This document shows, in pieces, positions 32,805-41,772 of a stretch of DNA of 44,733 bases. The DNA is from Nostoc sp. ATCC 43529. GTDB lineage: Bacteria > Cyanobacteriota > Cyanobacteriia > Cyanobacteriales > Nostocaceae. Below the pieces are notes generated by a model. It was given only the letters and a program-made list of their open reading frames with translations. It was not told the DNA's origin and made no database searches. The DNA is taken from the NCBI GenBank assembly GCA_003326205.1, contig LWTK01000047.1, forward strand, positions 83,719 to 128,451, read 5' to 3'. Position 1 is the stretch's first letter, and each line of letters opens with the position of its first letter. Made by a program: the position numbers and the translations under genes.

Positions 32805-35156
32805 TCAAGTTGTTTCTGACGATCTTGGTGGGTAAGATTTTGTAGTCACGTTTAATTCATCTAAAGTACTCATGGATGAGTCATGTTGTAGCATTGGGTA
32901 TCCGCTTTGGGGATTTAGCAAATCGTCAGAAGCAATAAGTTCCACAGCTTTCAGAGCCTCCAATGCAGACTGATATCGCTCTCTAAAGTCATCCTGCACC
33001 ATTTTACTGAGAATCTGAGCTAAAGGCTGGCTCACTTGCCCTCGATCGCTCCATTTTACTTGTCCATCAGCATCTCTCTCTAACTCGCGCGGTGTGATGC
33101 CAGTCAAGGCTTTAATCCCAAGCATACCCACTGCATAGATATCACTACTGTATTGTGGACGGCCGAAACATTGCTCGGTTGGTGCGTAACCTTGAGTTCC
33201 AATACCGATGGTAAAGGCAGTTTGCTCTTGAGTCTCTAGCTGTGTGACGGTGACTTCTTTAACTGCGCCAAAGTCAATTAGTACGAGCTTTCCGTCTGAG
33301 TGTCGCCGGATGATATTGCTAGGTTTAATATCCCGATGAATCACGTTGTTTTCATGGACAAATGTTAATGTTTGCAATAAGTCTTTAATAATTTTGATGA
33401 CTGCAATTTCTTCAATTGCTCTGCCTGGTGGCAATTCGTGGCCCAGAGGATGACCGAGTATGTATTCTTGTACTAAATAAAATTCTTCATCTTCTTCAAA
33501 GTACGCCAAAAGTTGGGGAATTTGAGGATGAGTTCCCAATTTTTCTAGTGTTTGTGCTTCGGAATTAAATAAACGTCTGGCAAGTTGCAATCCTCCTGGT
33601 TTGGTGTTGCTTGGTTTTAGTTGCTTGACAACACATCGCGGGTTACCAGGACGTTGGGTATCTTCAGCAATGTAGGTTTCACTAAATCCGCCTGCACCGA
33701 GAACTTTCACAATTCTGTAGCGTAGAGCCAACATTTTACCTGATAAAGCTAAATCTCGTTCTTCAATTAAGTCTTGCAGGTCATCTTGTTGGCTGATAAT
33801 TTCTTGGACAATGGGAGAAGTTTTATATTTCTGAAATATGTCTACTAATTGGTGTTTTCTAATGTTTTCTCTGAGTGCTGAGGTTCCCAAGTAACTCAAT
33901 CCGCAACAAGCGATCGCCACCATTGGTACACTAGTAGGGAAAATTAACCCATCGTGGACAAATAACCCATAGCTAATTCCTAGCCAAGTACCAGATAAAA
34001 CTAGACTATAGAGAAATCGTTTGATACTATGCTTACTTCTACTAATAATTAATGCTGAAGTGCCGACTAAAACTAACACAAATAAGCCACGTAATGGCGG
34101 AGTTTGAATTTCTTCCCTGATGGCTTTACCTGTCATTAAAGTTGCGATGGCATTGGCGTGAATTTCTACCCCCGACATTGGTTCGGGATTCTTACTAGCT
34201 GCTACTGGATAATAATCATTGTTTAATTTATCTGTTGAACCAATCAAAACAATCTTATTTTTGAATACTTTTCCCTCCTGTAAATAAGTGTTCCAGTTTT
34301 CTGGATCGAGTACGTGCCAAAAGGGTATTTGTTCAAATGTTCCCGCAGGGCCCCAAAAATAAATGCGATCGCCTTTTGGTCGCGGATAATTTATTTGTGC
34401 TGCCCTCAATGCTGCTTCATCAAAGGAAGGTAACCTATTTGTAAATAAATTTTCTTCATCTAACAACTTCGGAAACTCACTTGCCAATCGATGAACTTTA
34501 CCATCCACCTCCACAGGGAAATTAACTGAACCAATGGACACTGACCCTGTGTGAAACATCTGTTGTGGCGGTGTCAGTTGCGTAAACGACCCTTGGTGTG
34601 TGTCAAAATTTTCGTACAGGGCTGCTAAAGCAACTTTGCTACCATATTTTTTCAATGCTGCTTGCAGTTGGCGATCGTCATTAGGCCCATAACTACTCGG
34701 TGTATCAAAAACAAGACCTAACCCTACAGAACGAACACCTGCTTTCATTAATTTTTTAATTACCTGGGCATATACAGCACGTTGGTAAGGAAAGGATTTC
34801 AGTGTTTCTAGGTAGGCATACTGTTGCGGATCTGTTTTATAGTACTGTTCTGGAACTGATATTGACTGATCGTCTATTGCTAAAATTACGATGTCTTCTG
34901 GAGGGACAATCGACCCGCGTACTTGAAAAAAGTGAGAAAGTACTTGATTCTCCATCAATTGAACTAAATCCGAACCAGAAGCAGTTAGTAATGCTGCGCC
35001 TATTGCCCAAGTCCCAGCCAGTACATGACCTAAGCGAACTATCCACCTAGACTGTCGTGCCGCTGCTGTAGATGTAACTTTCGTCGGTTTACTGGGTAGT
35101 CTGTTGGCAGCAGAGACAGGGTTTTTGGTTAAGGTAGATGTAGATTCTTCTGCCAT
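32805..35156 (-). CDS. CHASE2-domain serine/threonine protein kinase
   Basis: A 783-residue membrane kinase. Residues about 40-60 form a first transmembrane helix. A CHASE2 sensor follows (about 60-350) with IVILAIDDQSIS and VLIGSTDKLNNDYYPV. Three more membrane helices occupy about 354-426. After a coiled linker comes the Hanks-type kinase domain (about 480-740): VLGAGGFSETYIA, K511 in CVVKQLK, HRDIKPSN with D609, DFG D628 and the cyanobacterial GTQGYAPTEQ activation segment. All catalytic residues are present. The sensor is extracytoplasmic and the kinase cytoplasmic. The signal is unknown. It converges on gor and has a 740-base upstream gap. Confidence 0.93.
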   Translation of the reverse strand: MAEESTSTLTKNPVSAANRLPSKPTKVTSTAAARQSRWIVRLGHVLAGTWAIGAALLTASGSDLVQLMENQVLSHFFQVRGSIVPPEDIVILAIDDQSISVPEQYYKTDPQQYAYLETLKSFPYQRAVYAQVIKKLMKAGVRSVGLGLVFDTPSSYGPNDDRQLQAALKKYGSKVALAALYENFDTHQGSFTQLTPPQQMFHTGSVSIGSVNFPVEVDGKVHRLASEFPKLLDEENLFTNRLPSFDEAALRAAQINYPRPKGDRIYFWGPAGTFEQIPFWHVLDPENWNTYLQEGKVFKNKIVLIGSTDKLNNDYYPVAASKNPEPMSGVEIHANAIATLMTGKAIREEIQTPPLRGLFVLVLVGTSALIISRSKHSIKRFLYSLVLSGTWLGISYGLFVHDGLIFPTSVPMVAIACCGLSYLGTSALRENIRKHQLVDIFQKYKTSPIVQEIISQQDDLQDLIEERDLALSGKMLALRYRIVKVLGAGGFSETYIAEDTQRPGNPRCVVKQLKPSNTKPGGLQLARRLFNSEAQTLEKLGTHPQIPQLLAYFEEDEEFYLVQEYILGHPLGHELPPGRAIEEIAVIKIIKDLLQTLTFVHENNVIHRDIKPSNIIRRHSDGKLVLIDFGAVKEVTVTQLETQEQTAFTIGIGTQGYAPTEQCFGRPQYSSDIYAVGMLGIKALTGITPRELERDADGQVKWSDRGQVSQPLAQILSKMVQDDFRERYQSALEALKAVELIASDDLLNPQSGYPMLQHDSSMSTLDELNVTTKSYPPRSSETT

Positions 35157-35898
35157 ATCGTGTTACTGATTGATTTAAGTCCAACATTTTTATTTATTCA
35201 GACCACCTTCTTACTACAAGCACATTGAAATAAGACTTAAAATGTTAATCTTATACATTTGTAAAGTATCTTCTATTCATCAAGAAACTTCGCTTAGCAA
35301 AGTTAGCCCCCAAGAGATTATTTCTCAGGCACTGCCTAAGTTATTTCTTGTCTGTTAAGTGAGTTATAACTAGTGATTGTCCCACAGATCGGAACTAATA
35401 TACTCTACCTATACACTTGTTTGCTGTGAGATTTTACTCCAAACTAACCAACAGGTATACTCTCAACTGGGTGGTTTACCAGAAAGTGTTACAAGTCTGT
35501 CTTCTGCCTTGAGCGCAACTATTGGTATTCTCCAGAAAGTATGTCCTGATACTAAAAGCTTTACTTATAGATAGGCATTAACTTATATTCTCCCTTGAGC
35601 TTATGCCATACCTCTTTAGGAGTAAACTTTAGTGTTATACAGCTATGAATGCTGTTAATGGGACAATTTTATTGGTAGATTTTGATTACAGGGTGGCTCT
35701 TGCAGTACCGGAGGTGAATAACGCTTAGCACCCAACTTCTCAACTCTAATGTTGCAGCCGTTTTTATGCTTTGAAACAGGTAGCATTAAAGCTATAGATG
35801 AAAAGCTACTTTATAGATATTAGCAAACAAGGCATTTGAAAATTGCTATAATCTATTGTTCCATCTAAATTCATTTATATTATTAGGTGTAAATTTGT
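35157..35898. other. Long divergent intergenic region
   Basis: About 740 bases between the divergent kinase and LabA-like genes. A 65-codon frame at 35377 opens with TTG, lacks a ribosome site and matches nothing I know. AT-rich; no repeat or RNA recognised. Confidence 0.4.
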
Positions 35899-36420
35899 AT
35901 GGGTTCTCCAATGAATCGTCTGTCTATTTTTGTAGACGGAAACAATATGTTCTATGCTCAACAAAAAAATGGGTGGTTTTTTGACCCGCGACGAGTCTTA
36001 GAATACTTCAAACATGAGCAGTCAGAAACAACATTAATCAATGCATTCTGGTACACTGGCTTAAAAGACCCACAAGATCAACGAGGTTTTAGAGATGCTC
36101 TAATTAGTCTGGGATATACAGTTAGAACTAAAATTCTTAAAGAATACTATGATGATACTTCTGGTCGTTACTCACAAAAAGCTAATTTAGATATTGAAAT
36201 TGTTGTCGATATGTTCAATACAGTAGACCAGTACGATCGAGTGGTATTATTTAGTGGTGATGGTGATTTTGAAAGAGCAATAGAACTATTACGTTCCAAA
36301 AATACACATATTACAGTAGTATCAACAGAAGGAATGATTGCTAGAGAACTACGGAATGCTACGGATAGATATATAGATTTAAATGATATCAGAGATCAAA
36401 TAGAAAAAACCGATGGCTAA
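35899..36420 (+). CDS. LabA-type NYN-domain protein
   Basis: A 173-residue PIN-like NYN domain. The acidic metal site is complete: D13 in IFVDGNN, D98 and D104 in DIEIVVDM, D121 and D123 in FSGDGDF. This is the LabA/DUF88 fold, which has the active site of a nuclease; Synechococcus LabA affects KaiC-linked circadian gene expression, but family members differ in role. ATG at 35899, with a second ATG four codons in (MNRLSIF) that may be the real start. leuA follows after about 90 bases and may be read through, though no clear link in function exists. Confidence 0.88.
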   Translation: MGSPMNRLSIFVDGNNMFYAQQKNGWFFDPRRVLEYFKHEQSETTLINAFWYTGLKDPQDQRGFRDALISLGYTVRTKILKEYYDDTSGRYSQKANLDIEIVVDMFNTVDQYDRVVLFSGDGDFERAIELLRSKNTHITVVSTEGMIARELRNATDRYIDLNDIRDQIEKTDG

Positions 36421-36510
36421 TAGATTTAACAATTATTTACAAAGGTAAAAGTAAAAATTAAGTTTGAAGATATTTTGCTCGATAACTAAAAACTAAACAA
36501 AAAAGTGCAA

Positions 36511-38115
36511 ATGACAACTAAAACTGATAAAATCCTGATTTTTGATACCACATTGCGAGATGGAGAGCAGTGTCCGGGAGCAACCCTGAATATAGACGAA
36601 AAATTAGTCATTGCCAAGCAATTGGCAAGGCTAGGTGTCGATATAATTGAAGCGGGGTTTGCCTTTGCCAGTCCCGGAGATTTTGAAGCAGTTAGCAAGA
36701 TTGCAGAAATTGTAGGAACAGAAAATGGGCCTGTAATTTGCAGTTTGGCAAGGGCAATTAAGGCGGATATTGAAGCTGCTGCCCAAGCATTAAAACCAGC
36801 AGCTAAAGGTAGAATTCACACATTTATTTCCACTTCAGATATTCATTTAGAATATCAGTTGCGGAAGTCACGGGCAGAAGTTTTAGCGATCGCCCAAGAC
36901 ATGGTAGCTTATGCTAAATCCTTCATGGCAGATGTGGAATTTTCGCCGATGGATGCAGCTCGTTCCGATCCAGAATTTCTGTATCAAGTTTTAGAAGCTA
37001 CCATCGCCGCTGGTGCAACAACAATTAATATCCCCGATACAGTTGGTTACATCACCCCCAGTGAATTTGGAGCGATTATTAAAGGCATTAAAGAAAATGT
37101 CCCCAACATCGACCAAGCGATTATTTCAGTTCACGGTCATAACGATTTAGGCTTGGCAGTTGCTAACTTTTTAGAAGCCGTAAAAAATGGCGCACGGCAA
37201 CTAGAATGCACGATTAATGGTATTGGCGAACGCGCTGGAAATGCATCACTAGAAGAATTAGTGATGGCGTTGCACGTGCGGCGACAATATTTTAATCCTT
37301 ATTTGGGAAGACCAGAAGAATCCCAAGAATCCCTGACAAATATTGACACCCGTGAAATTTACAGAACTTCACGCCTAGTTTCTAATTTGACAGGAATGCT
37401 AGTGCAACCAAATAAAGCGATCGTTGGCACAAATGCCTTTGCCCATGAATCAGGCATTCACCAAGATGGCGTATTAAAAAATAAACTCACCTACGAAATT
37501 ATGGATGCCCAATTGATTGGCTTAACAGACAATCAAATAGTTTTGGGCAAACATTCAGGCAGAAATGCTTTTCGTACCCGGTTAAAAGAATTGGGTTTTG
37601 AATTGTCGGATAGCGAATTAAATAAAGCATTCGTCAGATTTAAAGAAGTTGCAGATAAAAAGAAAGAAATATCCGATCGCGATTTAGAAGCGATCGTTAA
37701 CGATGAAATCCAACAAGCGCCAGATTTGTTCCGTGTAGAACTGGTACAAGTTTCCTGTGGTAGCAACGCCCGTCCCACCGCTACAGTTACTCTGCGTACC
37801 CCAGAAGGGCAAGAATTAACCGATGCAGCGATCGGTACCGGGCCAGTGGATGCAGTTTACAAAGCAATCAACCGCGTGGTGAACGTGCCCAACGAATTGA
37901 TAGAGTTTTCTGTGCAGTCAGTAACAGCAGGTATTGACGCCATTGGAGAAGTGACAATTCGTTTGCGTTATGAATCTAGAGTGTTTTCTGGTCATGCGGC
38001 GAACACAGATATCATCGTGGCATCAGCACAAGCTTATGTAAATGCCCTAAATAGGTTGTATGCAGCATTGCAAACTCAACAAAAACCAGAAAGTGTATCT
38101 GCACAGAAAGTGTAA
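36511..38115 (+). CDS. leuA: 2-isopropylmalate synthase
   Basis: A 534-residue enzyme condensing acetyl-CoA with 2-oxoisovalerate, the first step of leucine synthesis. The TIM barrel has IFDTTLRDGEQCPGA near the start and HGHNDLGLAVAN (metal-binding histidines), then GIGERAGNASLEELVMAL. HESGIHQDG and LGKHSGR mark the linker subdomains. The C-terminal regulatory domain (about 390-520) binds leucine for feedback inhibition. ATG at 36511 is preferred to GTG two codons upstream. No strong ribosome site is visible. A long perfect terminator hairpin follows. Confidence 0.96.
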   Translation: MTTKTDKILIFDTTLRDGEQCPGATLNIDEKLVIAKQLARLGVDIIEAGFAFASPGDFEAVSKIAEIVGTENGPVICSLARAIKADIEAAAQALKPAAKGRIHTFISTSDIHLEYQLRKSRAEVLAIAQDMVAYAKSFMADVEFSPMDAARSDPEFLYQVLEATIAAGATTINIPDTVGYITPSEFGAIIKGIKENVPNIDQAIISVHGHNDLGLAVANFLEAVKNGARQLECTINGIGERAGNASLEELVMALHVRRQYFNPYLGRPEESQESLTNIDTREIYRTSRLVSNLTGMLVQPNKAIVGTNAFAHESGIHQDGVLKNKLTYEIMDAQLIGLTDNQIVLGKHSGRNAFRTRLKELGFELSDSELNKAFVRFKEVADKKKEISDRDLEAIVNDEIQQAPDLFRVELVQVSCGSNARPTATVTLRTPEGQELTDAAIGTGPVDAVYKAINRVVNVPNELIEFSVQSVTAGIDAIGEVTIRLRYESRVFSGHAANTDIIVASAQAYVNALNRLYAALQTQQKPESVSAQKV

Positions 38116-38152
38116 AAAAACTTCTGTCTTGATTTGCAGTTAATTGAACAGC

Positions 38153-38199
38153 ATAATTAGGGTAGCACAGTTAGCTGTGCTACCCTAATTATTTTCTGT
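38153..38199 (+). terminator. leuA transcription terminator
   Basis: An 18-bp perfect stem (core GGGTAGCACAG with CTGTGCTACCC, 4-base loop TTAG) is followed by TTTTC. Being flanked by complementary A/T runs it may work in both directions. Confidence 0.8.
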
Positions 38200-38310
38200 A
38201 TCCTGAATTCTTAGGTATTATGAACATTCTTTGCTTTATATATTTTCTGATTTATTTAATATCCAGAAAATTTTATTCTGAGAAGGGATGTTTATTATCA
38301 ATCAAATTGT

Positions 38311-38973
38311 ATGGTTAGCGAGAAAACCGCAGGATTGCCACTTTGGGTACAAGATAGAGATATAGTCATTACTAATGATGAAGAAGTACAGTGGCGAGAA
38401 GGGAAACGTCCAGATTATTCGCTCAGCAATGAAATTCTTGAACGAGAGAAAGAATTTCACCATCCTGAAGGTTCTTTAGAAGCGATCGCTCAAAATTTAG
38501 TCCGCACTTTTGAAATGGAAGCTTCTCATAAATCTAATCCCCAACAGTGGCTTTCTATTGTTATTGATAAATTTAAAATGAGTAGCAATGGCGGACAACA
38601 ATACACCGCTCAAGATGTTGCAGAACAAGGTACTTATAACTTATTTTTAGGTGAAAGCCAGCAGTATAGCTCCAAATCTGAAACCTTTGAATCTTCCTTT
38701 GAACTTTTTCACACAGCCTTTCCTAATGGCTTTTTTTGGGAATTAACAGAAGTGCTTTCCGGCCCACCTAGTGTTACCTTTAAATGGCGACATTGGGGAA
38801 AATTTAGTGGTTCTTATAAAAATTATGCACCGACTGGCGAAACAGTGGAAATGGTAGGAGTTAGTATTGCTCGTGTCACTGACGATTTGAAAATTGAGTC
38901 TTTAGAGCATTATTTTGATAATAATGCTTTTCTGCAAAACTTAACAAGTGGTGGCTGTCCTTTCCATCCCTAA
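38311..38973 (+). CDS. NTF2/SnoaL-like fold protein
   Basis: A 220-residue protein of the SnoaL-like/ester-cyclase superfamily by its general pattern: a helical N-terminus and a curved-sheet C-terminus (TAFPNGFFWELTEVLSGP, WRHWGKFSGSY, TGETVEMVGVSIARV, LEHYFDNNAFLQNL). In the superfamily this pocket binds small hydrophobic ligands. No catalytic residue assignment is possible from sequence alone. The C-terminus ends GGCPFHP. It stands alone between the leuA terminator and a repeat; GAAGGG lies about 23 bases before the ATG, too far for a normal ribosome site. Confidence 0.7.
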   Translation: MVSEKTAGLPLWVQDRDIVITNDEEVQWREGKRPDYSLSNEILEREKEFHHPEGSLEAIAQNLVRTFEMEASHKSNPQQWLSIVIDKFKMSSNGGQQYTAQDVAEQGTYNLFLGESQQYSSKSETFESSFELFHTAFPNGFFWELTEVLSGPPSVTFKWRHWGKFSGSYKNYAPTGETVEMVGVSIARVTDDLKIESLEHYFDNNAFLQNLTSGGCPFHP

Positions 38974-38987
38974 AATATATCTTGGGT

Positions 38988-39092
38988 GCGTTACGCTTTA
39001 GTTGTAGGGTGTGTTATGCCGGAGGCTAACGCACCTCGATAAACTCTACATCAACTGAGGTGCGTTGTCGCAAAGCGCAACGCACCCTACTA
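38988..39092. repeat. GGTGCGTTACGC-type dispersed repeat
   Basis: Two inverted pieces with TAACGCACC/GGTGCGTT motifs (for example GGAGGCTAACGCACC and GAGGTGCGTTG) surround a central TCGATAAACTCTACATC stretch. Non-coding; common in these genomes. It separates the convergent genes on either side. Confidence 0.65.
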
Positions 39093-39117
39093 TTGTTTTA
39101 TGTTTAATTAAGTTGAC

Positions 39118-39582
39118 CTATTTAATTCTGGATTCTGAATTCTGAATTCTGAATTCTTCCTTAGGATTTAAACGCATCATGATTCTTTCTGGCTCAGTCA
39201 AATTTTTAAAACCATAACGCCGATAAAGTCCATGAGCATCTCTTGTACCTAACATCCACCTTTGAACATCTTGTAATTCTGGATATTCTAAAATATATTC
39301 TACAAACCATTTGCCTAAACCCTGTCCTCGGTAAGGCTCCAAAATAAAAACATCTTTTAATAACGCAGAAGTCGCATAATCAGTAATCACTCTTCCAAAG
39401 CCAACTTGTTGTTCGCCTTCATACAATCCAAAACATAAAGAATTTTTGATTGACTTTTCTACAATCTCTAATGGGATGTTTTCAGCCCAATAAGAGGTTT
39501 GTAAAAAATCATGAATCATTTGAATATCTAATTTAGACTTATCAGTATTTATATAACACCTATGTTTTAAGTCTTCGTTCAT
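39118..39582 (-). CDS. GNAT family N-acetyltransferase
   Basis: A 154-residue single GNAT domain. The acetyl-CoA loop is EPYRGQGLGKWFVEYIL (R/Q-x-x-G-x-G/A motif), preceded by VGFGRVITDY and followed by WMLGTRDAHGLYRRYGF. Substrate unknown; small GNATs of this kind acetylate amines or peptide N-termini. The last residues (EFRIQNSESRIK) come from TTCTGAA heptamer-repeat DNA at 39127-39160, so the C-terminus was extended by the repeat. Start ATG at 39582. Confidence 0.88.
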   Translation of the reverse strand: MNEDLKHRCYINTDKSKLDIQMIHDFLQTSYWAENIPLEIVEKSIKNSLCFGLYEGEQQVGFGRVITDYATSALLKDVFILEPYRGQGLGKWFVEYILEYPELQDVQRWMLGTRDAHGLYRRYGFKNLTEPERIMMRLNPKEEFRIQNSESRIK

Positions 39583-39612
39583 ATCTGAGTCTAATAAATA
39601 AAAAATAATTAT

Positions 39613-39765
39613 AATTCATTATTGCCCTTAATGGGTTGCAATATTCAGATGATGAAATTACTGAACCATTAGCTGCAAAGCAAAAGCTATATTCAGTGTT
39701 CAAAGATATGGGTGCATATATTGATTATGAATCAGCCAACAACAAAATCTTGGCAAGAAGTTCTC
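39613..39765 (+). pseudogene. Possible remnant reading frame before recQ
   Basis: One frame reads IALNGLQYSDDEITEPLAAK, then QKLYSVFKDMGAYIDYESAN, and stops at 39763-39765 inside the helicase gene. It has protein-like composition but no start codon with a ribosome site and no family I recognise. It may be the tail of a decayed gene whose upstream part is gone. Confidence 0.25.
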
Positions 39766-41169
39766 GCTACTTTTAAAAAAATTTGGGGTTATGAAGATTT
39801 CCGTCCGCCACAGGGGGAGATTGTCAGCAGTTTGTTAGCCCAAAAAGATGCGCTGATTATTATGCCCACAGGTGGAGGTAAGTCGATTTGTTTTCAACTT
39901 CCCGCGCTACTACAAACAGGATTAACTTTGGTAGTTTCTCCCTTAGTGGCGTTGATGGAAAATCAAGTACAGGAACTACGAGAAAACCATCAAAAGGCAG
40001 CACTTTTGCATAGTGAATTACCTTCATCTCAACGCCGTGCAACTCTGCAAGCTTTGGAACGCCAGCAGCTAAGATTGCTGTATTTATCGCCAGAAACTTT
40101 GTTGAGTGCGCCAGTGTGGGAAAGATTATCTCAACCGCAATTGCAAATTAATGGTTTGATTTTGGATGAAGCCCATTGTCTAGTGCAGTGGGGTGATACT
40201 TTTCGCCCAGCTTACCGCAGATTAGGGGCGGTACGTTCTGCGTTGCTAAAATTAAAACCACCAGGAACGAAAATCTGCATTGCAGCTTTTACCGCTACTG
40301 CTGACCCATTAGCGCAAAAAATTATTCAAACAGTTTTACAATTACAGCAACCAGAGATTTTTCGGTTGAATCCCTACCGTTCTAATTTGCATCCCAGCGT
40401 TCGCATTGCTTGGACGCCACGAGGTAGGAAACAACAATTATTAAAGTTTATTCAAAACAGACCGCAACAATCAGGCTTAGTTTATGTTCGCACTCGGCGA
40501 GATAGTGAAGATTTAGCTCAATGGTTAGCAGACATGGGTTATGCTACAGCGAGTTATCATGCAGGTTTGGGTGCCACAGAACGCCGCGCAGTGGAAGCTA
40601 GCTGGTTGAGTGGGAAAATGCCGTTTGTGGTTTGCACCTGTGCGTTTGGGATGGGGATTAACAAAAGTAATGTTAGGTGGGTTGTGCATTTTCAGCCGCC
40701 ACATCTGCTTTCAGAATATGTGCAAGAAATCGGCCGCGCTGGAAGAGATGGAAAACCAGCCGAAGCGTTAACCCTGGTAAGCGAACCTACGGGGTGGTTA
40801 GATCCTGAAGATAAGCAAAGACAGCAGTTTTTTGAACAACAAATGCGATCGCAACAACAAATAGCGCAGCAACTTATGAAAAAATTACCAAAGCAGGGAG
40901 AAGTGAACCTAGTAACTCGACAATTTCCCGAAGCCGCCACAGCCTTAGCTTTACTCCACAGCAACGGTCAGTTAAACTGGCTTGACCCTTTTCACTACAC
41001 CATTGAAGAAAAAGCGAAACATCAGCCAGCGACGCAATTACACGCCGCCAAACAAATGCATCAATATCTCACAAGCAAGCAGTGTCGTTGGCAGTTTTTG
41101 TTAAACGCCTTTGGTTTTGGCAAAGAAGCAGCCAACTGGCGTTGCGGACATTGCGATAATTGTCGCTAG
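39727..41169 (+). CDS. RecQ-family ATP-dependent DNA helicase (short form)
   Basis: A 480-residue helicase from ATG at 39727 (a GTG five codons earlier is less likely). Domains: motif 0/I (FRPPQGEIV, MPTGGGKSICFQ), DEAH box in LILDEAHCLVQWG, TATAD motif III, helicase C half with GLVYVRTRRDSEDLA, FGMGINKSNVRWVVHF and QEIGRAGRDGKP. A RecQ zinc module ends the protein (CRWQFLLNAFGFG...CGHCDNC). The winged-helix and HRDC domains of E. coli RecQ are absent, matching the short RecQ group found in cyanobacteria. Role: unwinding forks and recombination intermediates 3' to 5'. Confidence 0.92.
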   Translation: MNQPTTKSWQEVLATFKKIWGYEDFRPPQGEIVSSLLAQKDALIIMPTGGGKSICFQLPALLQTGLTLVVSPLVALMENQVQELRENHQKAALLHSELPSSQRRATLQALERQQLRLLYLSPETLLSAPVWERLSQPQLQINGLILDEAHCLVQWGDTFRPAYRRLGAVRSALLKLKPPGTKICIAAFTATADPLAQKIIQTVLQLQQPEIFRLNPYRSNLHPSVRIAWTPRGRKQQLLKFIQNRPQQSGLVYVRTRRDSEDLAQWLADMGYATASYHAGLGATERRAVEASWLSGKMPFVVCTCAFGMGINKSNVRWVVHFQPPHLLSEYVQEIGRAGRDGKPAEALTLVSEPTGWLDPEDKQRQQFFEQQMRSQQQIAQQLMKKLPKQGEVNLVTRQFPEAATALALLHSNGQLNWLDPFHYTIEEKAKHQPATQLHAAKQMHQYLTSKQCRWQFLLNAFGFGKEAANWRCGHCDNCR

Positions 41170-41261
41170 CCTAGACTTTGTTCTGTGCCGCCTATCCTGC
41201 GCTTGGTTGAGGGTTGCTGTTGTAAAGTTAATTACGATTACTAAGAAATTAATTATCCAAT

Positions 41262-41323
41262 CTTGTGGGGTGGACATCCTGTCCGCCCTTTGTTATTGGC
41301 GGGCGAGACGCCCACCCCACAAG
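41262..41323. repeat. Palindromic dispersed element
   Basis: Terminal arms CTTGTGGGGTGG and CCACCCCACAAG with inner arms GTCCGCCC/GGGCGAGAC around a short AT centre. Non-coding MITE-like repeat that could also end recQ transcription. Confidence 0.7.
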
Positions 41324-41370
41324 AAAAGTTGAATATTGTTTTATTTAGAAGTGTCATAATTTACTATTCA

Positions 41371-41454
41371 CGAGTATCAAAGACTCGTTCACGAGTATCA
41401 AAGACTCGTTCACGAGTACTAAAGACTCATCACCGAGTATCAAAGACTCATTCA
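41371..41454. repeat. 21-base tandem repeat, four copies
   Basis: Units CGAGTATCAAAGACTCGTTCA at 41371, 41392, 41413 and 41434 (the last two with few changes), followed by a partial unit. Each unit holds an inverted pair CGAGT...ACTCG with a 7-base centre, so every copy can form a small hairpin. The period (3 x 7) keeps any reading frame. Confidence 0.9.
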
Positions 41455-41772
41455 CGAGCGAACGACTACGCTAGACTGGACATTATAATGCCCGCCTTAC
41501 AAACAATTCATCTATAAATTAAAGATACAAATCATTTTTTCATCTTTGTTTACCTCTTTTATTTCCCAGCTAGGTTCATCCAATAGGATGAATTGTCATT
41601 TTCAGCAGCAAGTAACAATGGGGTAGTTAGCATAATTCGTAATTGCTACCTCACTGATAAATCCGTTTCCTCGAAACTAGGAAAAATATTTGTCTTTTTC
41701 TCTAAATTTATTTAGAGGCATGAAACCTGAATAAATTAATTACGAATTATTCACTCAAGTAGAGGATAAAAT

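Larger units (their letters stand above)
41170..41772. other. Repeat-rich intergenic region
   Basis: About 600 bases between recQ and the S9 peptidase gene. It contains the palindrome at 41262-41323 and the 21-base repeat at 41371-41454 listed separately. The AT-rich right part (41500-41770) has no recognisable gene; it probably carries the peptidase promoter. Confidence 0.5.

Noticed and set aside
35377..35574. 65-codon reading frame upstream of the LabA-like gene
   Set aside because: Starts with TTG, no ribosome site, no recognisable family.
41371..41454. CRISPR array
   Set aside because: Units are contiguous with no spacers.
41263..41517. 84-codon reading frame across the 21-base repeat
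   Set aside because: It is made of a palindromic element plus the tandem repeat (RVSKTRS units) and starts inside the palindrome.
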